Notes under the pieces: generated by a model
What the model saw: only the letters and a program-made list of their open reading frames with translations
Databases searched by the model: none
Told to the model about the DNA's origin: nothing
Shown here: one piece after another, positions 17,340 to 23,350 of the stretch
How positions within the stretch are numbered: position 1 is the stretch's first letter
How the letters are laid out: every line of letters starts with the position of its first letter
Translations under genes and position numbers: made by a program
From: CAWCKS01 sp963763485
Lineage (GTDB): Bacteria; Pseudomonadota; Alphaproteobacteria; Rhizobiales; Xanthobacteraceae
DNA: 64,000 nt
Direction of reading: 5' to 3'
NCBI GenBank assembly: GCA_963763485.1
Contig: CAVXOW010000004.1
Coordinates: 526,157-590,156, forward strand

Positions 17340-18254
17340 ATGCGCCGTTCCCTTGCCGCCCTTACCGCCCTGTTCAATGTCACAAATGGGCTCTGGATGC
17401 TGCTCGCAGGCCAGAACTGGTACGCGACCGTGCCGGGGGTCACCCACACCGGGCCGTTCAACCCGCACTTCGTGCAGGACATCGGCGCGGCGTTCCTGGT
17501 GGCCGGGCTCGGGCTCGCGGCACGGGCATGGCGGCCTTCGCTTTGGCCGGCGGGGGTCACCGGCGCGGCGTTCCTCGCCGCCCACGGCCTGATCCACCTC
17601 GCCGACATCTTCAAGGGCCACGTCGAGAGCCCGACCCGCGACATCGTCGCGGTCGTGATCCCGGCAATCGTCGCGCTCTACGCAAGCCTGCCGAATAAGG
17701 AGTTCACCATGCGCCAATGGTTCGCACGGCGTTATCTGCAGAGTTACCGCAACCGCTACAACTACGACACCAGCTACATGGAAATGGTTCTCGACGAGAC
17801 GCCCGACGCGTTCTTCAAGTTCGCCAAGATCTTCGGCATTGCCAACTACCGCAGGGTGGTTCCGATTGAGGCGATCTACGCGGCCAAGATGACCGGCGCC
17901 TTGCACGAGGATTGCGGCCCCTGCACCCAACTCGTCGTCGACATGGCACTGGAAGCCGGCATGGCCCACGACCAGATCGAAGCGGTGCTGAACGGCAAAT
18001 GTTCTGACATGAACGATGCCACGACGCTCGGCTACCGCTTTGCCAGGGCGGTGTGCGAGCGCTCGGTGGCCGAGGATGAAGCACGCGAAGCGGTGCGCGC
18101 CGAATGGGGCAACAAGGGCGTGATCGAGCTGACGTTCGCCTTGCAGATCGGCCGCATCTTCCCGATGGTGAAGGCCGGTCTCGGCTTCGCAAAAGAGTGC
18201 CGCCGCGTTGTCGTCGAGGGACACCATGTCGATGTCGTCCGAAAGGCCGCGTGA
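17340..18254 (+). CDS. Membrane domain joined to a carboxymuconolactone decarboxylase/AhpD-like domain
   Basis: Residues 1-120 form about four hydrophobic segments (MRRSLAALTALFNVTNGLWM onward) like small DoxX-type membrane proteins. Residues from about 124 start MRQWFARRYLQSYRNRYNYD and form a CMD/AhpD-like domain with HEDCGPCTQ, a CxxC redox pair in the expected place. The joint is suspicious: CCGAATAAGGAGTTCACCATG contains a TAAGGAG in another frame and a perfect ribosome binding site for an internal ATG at 17709. One missing base before it would split this into two genes, a membrane protein ending at that TAA and a 181-residue CMD protein. CMD proteins are typical partners of ECF41 sigma factors, and the sigma gene overlaps the 3' end by 29 bases. 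Confidence 0.8.
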   Translation: MRRSLAALTALFNVTNGLWMLLAGQNWYATVPGVTHTGPFNPHFVQDIGAAFLVAGLGLAARAWRPSLWPAGVTGAAFLAAHGLIHLADIFKGHVESPTRDIVAVVIPAIVALYASLPNKEFTMRQWFARRYLQSYRNRYNYDTSYMEMVLDETPDAFFKFAKIFGIANYRRVVPIEAIYAAKMTGALHEDCGPCTQLVVDMALEAGMAHDQIEAVLNGKCSDMNDATTLGYRFARAVCERSVAEDEAREAVRAEWGNKGVIELTFALQIGRIFPMVKAGLGFAKECRRVVVEGHHVDVVRKAA

Positions 18255-19116
18255 CAGCGACGCGCTGGCGCCGTATCGGCCGCGGCTGCTCGGGCTCGCC
18301 TATCGCATGCTCGGCAGCCGCAGCGACGCGGATGACGTGCTGCAGGACGCCTACCTGCGCTTTGCCGAAGCGCAGGATGTGCGCAATCCGGAAGCCTTTC
18401 TCGTCACTGTCGTGACGCGGCTTTGTCTCGATCGCCTGAAGAGCGCGCAGGCACGGCGGGAGGTTTATGTCGGGCCGTGGCTGCCCGAGCCCATCGTCGA
18501 TGCGGATGCGATGTCGCCGGATGCGACGACGGAATTGGCCGACGATCTATCGTTTGCGTTGCTGCTGGCGCTCGACCGGCTGTCGCCACTGGAGCGCGCC
18601 GCGTTCCTCTTGCACGACGTGTTCGACATGCCGTTCACCGCTGTCGCAAAAACGCTCGACCGCACGGAAGCCGCGTGCCGGCAGCTCGCGACGCGGGCGC
18701 GGCAGGCGGTGCGCAAACAACGCCCTGCCCCGCCGGCGCCGCCGGAGGCCCATGCGCGGCTGCTCGCCGCATTCGGCGACGCGGTCAGCAGCGGCGACGT
18801 TGGACGCCTCGCTGCACTGTTGCGGGAGGATGCCGTCCTGCTGACCGACGGCGGCGGCCGCAAGATTGCTGCGCTCAATCCGATTTTCGGCGCTGACAGG
18901 ATCGCGCGATTCTTCATCGCCCGCCGACGCAAGCAAGCCGGACAGGACATCCGTTCGGAGCCCGCGATGATCAACGGCGCGGCGGGCGCCCTGCTCTACA
19001 TCGACGGCGAATTCGACCAGACCATTTCGCTCGCGATCGACGGCGACAAGATCGCGGCGATTTACTTGGTGCGGAACCCGGACAAGCTGCGCCACGTGCC
19101 GGCCTCGGCGCACTGA
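18226..19116 (+). CDS. ECF41-group RNA polymerase sigma factor with SnoaL-like C-terminal domain
   Basis: Alternative sigma factor of 296 residues. Sigma region 2 covers about residues 15-75 (PRLLGLAYRMLGSRSDADDV), then a WLPEP linker motif, sigma region 4 at about 105-160 (ALDRLSPLERAAFLLHDVFD, TEAACRQLATRARQAVRK) and a C-terminal SnoaL-like domain that controls activity in this group. DGGGR and a terminal NPDKL, motifs I associate with ECF41, are both present. ATG 18226 has GAGGG 5 bases upstream and is preferred to an upstream TTG. It overlaps the CMD gene by 29 bases, so translation is probably coupled. No anti-sigma gene is adjacent, as expected for a group whose regulator is the fused C-terminal domain. 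Confidence 0.92.
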   Translation: MSMSSERPRDSDALAPYRPRLLGLAYRMLGSRSDADDVLQDAYLRFAEAQDVRNPEAFLVTVVTRLCLDRLKSAQARREVYVGPWLPEPIVDADAMSPDATTELADDLSFALLLALDRLSPLERAAFLLHDVFDMPFTAVAKTLDRTEAACRQLATRARQAVRKQRPAPPAPPEAHARLLAAFGDAVSSGDVGRLAALLREDAVLLTDGGGRKIAALNPIFGADRIARFFIARRRKQAGQDIRSEPAMINGAAGALLYIDGEFDQTISLAIDGDKIAAIYLVRNPDKLRHVPASAH

Positions 19117-19318
19117 CCACCGGTGCCGCGCAAGGCGTTGATCCGAAGCGGGAATTCTCGCGTTTTGGCGGAGTTTTCAACTCTTCCGACGAAAAAGATA
19201 CCTGCTGGGGTGGTCAGCAAAAAACGCGTTCCATTCAGAGCATTACGCGAAATTCAGTGCACCTTCTTCGAGACTGGATTGCATGATCAGTAGATGCAAC
19301 CATAAATTATTCCTCCGA

Positions 19319-19356
19319 CGAATATTCGTGGGCGGATATTCGCCGACGGATATTCA
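19319..19356 (+). repeat. Three 14-bp-spaced CGRATATTCG boxes
   Basis: CGAATATTCG (19319-19328), CGGATATTCG (19333-19342) and CGGATATTCA (19347-19356) recur at exactly 14-base steps. Each has an ATAT core and is close to a palindrome. They lie about 100-140 bases before mazE. A multi-site operator is the likely role; the protein that binds is not known. Confidence 0.7.
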
Positions 19357-19402
19357 GAACGCGCGAGGGGCGAATTGATGCCGTGCCATTGCATCCATGC
19401 CT

Positions 19403-19429
19403 GTAACGCGTTACGCTGTAACGCGTTAC
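19403..19429 (+). promoter_or_regulatory. Two perfect GTAACGCGTTAC palindromes upstream of mazE
   Basis: Two identical 12-bp palindromes, 19403-19414 and 19418-19429, stand 15 bases apart centre to centre, 29 bases before the mazE start. This is the typical place and form of a toxin-antitoxin autoregulatory operator (antitoxin or antitoxin-toxin complex). Binding itself is inferred. Confidence 0.7.
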
Positions 19430-19457
19430 GCCAAACAAATCAGGCGAGACGACACAG

Positions 19458-19676
19458 ATGCCAGTTCCTGCCGAGCGAATGAGAGCGATGCGCGAGCGGC
19501 GGCGACGGCGAGGCTTGCGCGAATTGCGCCTCGTTGTGCCAAATCCTCGGCTGCAATCGGTACGCAAGCGTGTGACCGCTCAAGTGCTCAAGCTTGATCG
19601 GCAAAGCGAAGCCGAGGCGCTGAGCTTTATCGAGCGTATCTCCGAGTTCGACGAGCAGGACTCGGGCAGGAAATGA
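19458..19676 (+). CDS. MazE-family antitoxin (DUF3018-like)
   Basis: Predicted antitoxin of a type II toxin-antitoxin pair. 72 residues, very basic at the N-terminus (MPVPAERMRAMRERRRRRG, likely DNA-binding) and acidic at the C-terminus (SFIERISEFDEQDSGRK, likely toxin-binding). It overlaps the toxin gene by 4 bases (ATGA), the usual coupling. Two operator-like palindromes lie just upstream. The pair sits in the accessory block between rplA and rplJ. Confidence 0.85.
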   Translation: MPVPAERMRAMRERRRRRGLRELRLVVPNPRLQSVRKRVTAQVLKLDRQSEAEALSFIERISEFDEQDSGRK

Positions 19677-20002
19677 AGCGCGGCGACATCGTCGTCGTCG
19701 CGGCCGCCGGCGACTACGGCAAGCCGCGGCCCGCCGTCATCGTCCAGACCGACGCATTTCCTGAGACCCACGGCTCGGTGGTGATCTGTCAGATGACCTC
19801 CGAAATCGTGGATGCTCCCGACTTTCGCGTCACGATCGAGCCAAATGCGGCGAGCGGGCTGCGCGCCCGCTCCGAGGTGATGGCCGACAAGCCAGTCACC
19901 GTCAGGCGCGAACGCATCGGCCAGGTGATCGGCCACCTGAGCGACCGCGACTTGAACCGCCTCAACGTCGCTCTCGCCTTTGTACTGGGGTTGGCGGACT
20001 AA
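19673..20002 (+). CDS. PemK/MazF-family endoribonuclease toxin
   Basis: Toxin of the pair; MazF proteins cleave single-stranded RNA at short motifs. The 109-residue protein opens MKRGDIVVVAAAGDYGKPRP, the conserved RGDIV and KPRPAV elements of the fold, and has a SEVMADKPVTVRRERIG segment before the C-terminal helix. Full length, no lesion seen. Start codon overlaps the antitoxin stop. The cleavage site cannot be read from sequence. Confidence 0.9.
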   Translation: MKRGDIVVVAAAGDYGKPRPAVIVQTDAFPETHGSVVICQMTSEIVDAPDFRVTIEPNAASGLRARSEVMADKPVTVRRERIGQVIGHLSDRDLNRLNVALAFVLGLAD

Positions 20003-20028
20003 CCTGTCATCGTCATTGCCCTCGAAAA

Positions 20029-20586
20029 TCAAATCTTACTCAGCCTGATAGTGCTGCGGAGTCCGCCACCGATAAAATCGCCTGATCGATAAGCATTTGT
20101 GGATCTCAGATAGCAAACACCCGCCCGCTCAATATCGATAGCGATGTCCGGGGCGACACCGCTTGGCGGCTCAAGCTCAATCCACGCGCTGCTAGCGGTT
20201 TGGAAGCTCCTTGGAGGAACACGACCCACGCGCACAATGGCGATTTGACCAGGATCGTTGTTTGACTGATAGACCTTGTATGCGGGCTTTGAAATCGCCA
20301 GAGCAGCCGTTGCGGTTGTAAGCAAATCGGTACCAAGTTTTGCTGCCTGCTCAGGACTAAGAAGAGCAACCGGCCAGTCATAGGCAACGCTGAGTTTGAT
20401 CGCCGTGCCGTCCACAGGACTGTACGAAAGTTCAGGATTGTTCAAATTCCATAGCGGCGGTCGCTCCGCGTTGAGAATCTGCTGAACGTGGGCGGCGAGA
20501 GAAATACGCTGTTCGGCAGCTTCTCGCTCTAGTCGCTCCTTCAGCTCCGGTTCAAACTCTATGGATATAGCGGATTCCTTGACCAT
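20029..20586 (-). CDS. Ribbon-helix-helix-like N-terminus with unknown C-terminal domain
   Basis: Unrecognised protein of 185 residues from the ATG at 20584-20586, which has GGAGG 4 bases upstream; an ATG 15 bases earlier lies inside an inverted repeat and lacks a site. Residues 1-40 (MVKESAISIEFEPELKERLE, then an Ala-rich helix) look like a ribbon-helix-helix fold: a short beta strand followed by two helices. The rest has mixed character and no motif I know (GDFIGGGLRSTIRLS at the end). A DNA-binding N-terminus plus the inverted repeat over its promoter suggests self-repression. Function otherwise unknown. Confidence 0.6.
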   Translation of the reverse strand: MVKESAISIEFEPELKERLEREAAEQRISLAAHVQQILNAERPPLWNLNNPELSYSPVDGTAIKLSVAYDWPVALLSPEQAAKLGTDLLTTATAALAISKPAYKVYQSNNDPGQIAIVRVGRVPPRSFQTASSAWIELEPPSGVAPDIAIDIERAGVCYLRSTNAYRSGDFIGGGLRSTIRLSKI

Positions 20587-20594
20587 ATCGCCTC

Positions 20595-20627
20595 CATACA
20601 TTGTATTTTATATACATACAATGTATG
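20595..20627. promoter_or_regulatory. 12-bp inverted repeat over the start of the RHH-like gene
   Basis: CATACATTGTAT (20595-20606) and ATACAATGTATG (20616-20627) are perfect reverse complements separated by 9 AT-rich bases. The element begins 9 bases before the chosen start codon. It is a probable operator, most simply for the RHH-like protein itself. Confidence 0.7.
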
Positions 20628-20710
20628 CGAACCGCCGTCAAGAAGGCCATCGGAGTGCTGCAACAAGAGGAGGGGCTCGGCGCAACCACCGAACGCGCGC
20701 CTACGCATGG

Positions 20711-20744
20711 AAAAAGGCCGGCGGCGTCGGGTGACGCGCCGGCC
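20711..20744 (-). terminator. Rho-independent terminator after rplA
   Basis: On the minus strand GGCCGGCG and CGCCGGCC pair around a GC-rich loop and are followed by TTTTT (20711-20715). It lies 27 bases past the rplA stop and closes the secE-nusG-rplK-rplA transcript, so rplJ needs its own promoter. Confidence 0.85.
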
Positions 20745-20770
20745 TGTTTCGTTTGCGTTAACGCAAGCGG

Positions 20771-21463
20771 TCAGTTGAACAGCGTCGACGGCTCGATCTT
20801 GAGGCCCGGGCCCATGGTCGAGGACACCGAGACGCGCTTGATGTAGGTGCCCTTGGAGCCGGCGGGCTTTGCCTTGGCGACCGCGTCGGCCAGCGCCTTG
20901 ACGTTCTCGACCAGCTTGTCGGCCGTAAACGAGGCCTTGCCGACGCCGGCATGGATGATGCCGGCCTTCTCGACACGGAACTCGACCGAGCCGCCCTTGG
21001 CGCCCTTCACGGCGTTGGTGACGTCCATGGTCACGGTGCCGATCTTCGGGTTCGGCATCAGGCCGCGCGGGCCCAGGACCTTACCGAGGCGGCCGACCAG
21101 CGGCATCATGTCGGGGGTCGCGATGCAGCGGTCGAAGTCGATGTTGCCGCCCTGCACCTTCTCGACGAGGTCTTCCGCGCCGACCACGTCGGCGCCGGCG
21201 GCCTTAGCCTCCTCCGCCTTCGGGCCGCGCGCGAACACGGCGACCTTCAGCGTGCGGCCGGTGCCGTTCGGCAGCGTGACGACGCCGCGCACCATCTGGT
21301 CGGCGTGACGCGGATCGACGCCGAGGTTGATCGCGACCTCGATGGTCTCGTCGAACTTCGCCTTCGCCCGCTCCTTCACCAGCGCGATCGCCTCTGCAAT
21401 CGTGTAGGCCTTGGCGGGATCGATGCCCTCGCGGGCCTTGGTGTAGCGCTTGTGATCAGCCAT
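20771..21463 (-). CDS. rplA: 50S ribosomal protein L1
   Basis: L1 forms the mobile stalk that moves deacylated tRNA out of the E site and represses the rplK-rplA mRNA. The 230-residue product starts MADHKRYTKAREGIDPAK and carries the conserved FDRCIATPDMMPLVGRLGK and NPKIGTVTMDV segments. It starts 5 bases after rplK. Full length and intact. Confidence 0.98.
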   Translation of the reverse strand: MADHKRYTKAREGIDPAKAYTIAEAIALVKERAKAKFDETIEVAINLGVDPRHADQMVRGVVTLPNGTGRTLKVAVFARGPKAEEAKAAGADVVGAEDLVEKVQGGNIDFDRCIATPDMMPLVGRLGKVLGPRGLMPNPKIGTVTMDVTNAVKGAKGGSVEFRVEKAGIIHAGVGKASFTADKLVENVKALADAVAKAKPAGSKGTYIKRVSVSSTMGPGLKIEPSTLFN

Positions 21464-21468
21464 GACAG

Positions 21469-21897
21469 TTACCCCACCACCTCAAGACCCATCGAACGTG
21501 CCGAGCCCTCGACCATCTTCATGGCCGACTCGACGGTGTCGCAGTTCAAATCCTTCATCTTGGCTTCCGCGATCTCGCGGACCTGCGCCTTGGTCACCTT
21601 GCCGGCCTTGTCGCGGCCGGGCGTCTTGGAGCCGGAGGTGATGTTCGCCGCCTTCTTCAGGAAGAAGGACATCGGCGAGGTGCGCATCTCGAAGGTGAAC
21701 GAACGATCCTGGTAGATCGTGATCACGACCGGGATCGGCGCGTTCTTTTCCATCTTCTGGGTCTGGGCGTTGAATGCCTTGCAGAACTCCATGATGTTGA
21801 GGCCGCGCTGGCCGAGCGCGGGGCCGATCGGCGGCGACGGGTTGGCCGCGCCGGCCGGCACCTGAAGCTTCAGGTATCCGGTAATTTTCTTTGCCAT
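21469..21897 (-). CDS. rplK: 50S ribosomal protein L11
   Basis: L11 binds the GTPase-associated region of 23S rRNA and is needed for RelA activation. 142 residues, start MAKKITGYLKLQVPAGAANP, with the proline-rich PSPPIGPALGQRGLN segment that binds thiostrepton-class drugs. rplA follows after 5 bases; nusG ends 268 bases upstream, and that gap contains a palindromic repeat pair. Confidence 0.98.
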   Translation of the reverse strand: MAKKITGYLKLQVPAGAANPSPPIGPALGQRGLNIMEFCKAFNAQTQKMEKNAPIPVVITIYQDRSFTFEMRTSPMSFFLKKAANITSGSKTPGRDKAGKVTKAQVREIAEAKMKDLNCDTVESAMKMVEGSARSMGLEVVG

Positions 21898-22038
21898 TCT
21901 TTGTCACTCCTTAGCTGGCCCGGACATCCGGGCCTCGTTGCAAGGACCGTGGTGCGGATTTTTTCGATACGGCTGGCGACCGGATCGATGTCCTCCCACG
22001 GCGTTCACGGGAACGGCGGCTGCCGTTTCCGAATTTCT

Positions 22039-22142
22039 GTCATCCTTCGAGGCTCGCCTTCGGCTCGCACCTCAGGATGACGCTCAACTCATATCTCTCC
22101 CCGTCATCCTGAGGTGCCCGCGCAGCGGGCCTCGAAGGATGA
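22039..22142. repeat. Head-to-head pair of CATCCTTCGAG palindromic repeats
   Basis: Two hairpin units, 22039-22082 (GTCATCCTTCGAGG ... CCTCAGGATGA) and 22103-22142 (the reverse form), lie in the nusG-rplK gap. The same unit recurs near 25654, 33650, 35272, 35397 and 47462. These are intergenic REP-like elements of this bacterial group. Confidence 0.85.
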
Positions 22143-22165
22143 ACGGCCCCCCTTATACCGAATTC

Positions 22166-22723
22166 CTAAACCTTCTCCACCTGGCCGAATTCGAGCTCGA
22201 CCGGGGTGGCGCGGCCGAAGATCGAAACGGCGACCTTCACGCGCGAACGCGCCTCGTCGATTTCCTCGACCACGCCCGAGAACGAGGCGAACGGACCGTC
22301 CGCGACGCGGACGTTCTCGCCGATCTCGAACGACACCGACGGCTTCGGCCGCTCCACGCCCTCCTGCACCTGGTGCAGGATGCGCATCGCCTCGGATTCC
22401 GAAATCGGCATCGGCTTGTTATCGGCGCCGAGGAAGCCGGTGACCTTCGGCGTGTTCTTGATCAGGTGAAACGCTTCGTCGGTCAGGTTCATCTTCACCA
22501 GCACGTAGCCCGGGAAGAATTTCCGCTCGGTGTCGACCTTGCGGCCCCGGCGCACCTCGGTGACCTTTTCAGTCGGCACCAGCACCTGCTCGAACTCCTC
22601 TTCGAGGCCGCGCTGCTTGGCCTGCTCGCGAATCAACTCGGCAACCTTCTTCTCGAAGTTCGAATAGGCGTGAACGATGTACCAGCGCTTGTCCTTCAGC
22701 GCTGTCGTCAGTGAGCCGTTCAT
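22166..22723 (-). CDS. nusG: Transcription termination/antitermination factor NusG
   Basis: NusG binds RNA polymerase, raises elongation rate and links it to Rho or the ribosome. 185 residues: NGN domain (DKRWYIVHAYSNFEKKVAEL, FFPGYVLVKM) and a C-terminal KOW domain (VRVADGPFASFSGVVEEID). The start overlaps the secE stop by 4 bases (ATGA), so the two are translationally coupled. Intact. Confidence 0.97.
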   Translation of the reverse strand: MNGSLTTALKDKRWYIVHAYSNFEKKVAELIREQAKQRGLEEEFEQVLVPTEKVTEVRRGRKVDTERKFFPGYVLVKMNLTDEAFHLIKNTPKVTGFLGADNKPMPISESEAMRILHQVQEGVERPKPSVSFEIGENVRVADGPFASFSGVVEEIDEARSRVKVAVSIFGRATPVELEFGQVEKV

Positions 22724-22911
22724 GTGTGAATCCGCAAAATGGTCGTGACGACGAGCCGGATCAGCTGGTCAGCGAAAAAGAAGAAGATCGACGACAAGCC
22801 CACCATCACGAACACCATGATCGTCGTGATCATGGTTTCGCGGCGCGACGGCCAGGTCACCTTCTGGGTCTCCGAGCGCACCTCTTGTGCGAACTTGAAC
22901 GGGCTTTCCAT
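22720..22911 (-). CDS. secE: Preprotein translocase subunit SecE
   Basis: SecE clamps SecY in the protein-conducting channel. The 63-residue protein has the conserved cytoplasmic amphipathic helix (FAQEVRSETQKVTWPSRRET) and one transmembrane segment (TIMVFVMVGLSSIFFFFAD). Single-helix SecE is the norm outside enterobacteria. Start overlap with nusG is 4 bases at its end. The tRNA-Trp that often precedes secE in related genomes is found instead at 44.1 kb here. Confidence 0.96.
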   Translation of the reverse strand: MESPFKFAQEVRSETQKVTWPSRRETMITTIMVFVMVGLSSIFFFFADQLIRLVVTTILRIHT

Positions 22912-23350
22912 CTGGGTCTGCTTGCTTCGCTTTGCGTCGTTCGAATGGGTTGGTTTTGGCGCCAGTTCCCCAAGGGCCTGACATCTACATAAGGCTTCCC
23001 GCGCCCGCCTTAAATCTTAAGGACGAGGCCTCGGGGCCTGATTTTGGGGGCAAATTGCCGCGTCGGAAGTCCGGTTATCAAACGGGCCGAACGCGAGTGA
23101 CCGCTTGGTACTGCGAAGGGGGCAAAAGGTCAAGGTAGGGGCGTGAACCCGTAGATGGGGTCCCCGAGCGCATCCGAAACATGCCGGAAAAATCGGGTGG
23201 GGAGGGAATTTTTCGCGGCGTCGCCCGGTCAACTCATTGGGGGCTCTTAACCAGCAACCGCGACGCGCGTCTGCACGACCTCTCGGCCATTGCCGCCCTG
23301 AGCGAAAACGAAGGCTGTCAAAGCCCTTTTGAGTGAAAGGTTCCTCGGAA
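22912..23350. other. Divergent region between secE and the FG-GAP gene
   Basis: About 440 bases with no gene I accept. It must carry the secE-nusG promoter on the minus strand and that of the FG-GAP gene on the plus strand. No clear -35/-10 pair, repeat or RNA gene stands out. Confidence 0.5.

Noticed and set aside
20601..20846. 81-residue plus-strand frame after the inverted repeat
   Set aside because: It runs through the rplA terminator and into rplA; no family resemblance.
22769..22984. 71-residue minus-strand frame upstream of and overlapping secE
   Set aside because: Overlaps SecE in another frame and shows no known pattern.
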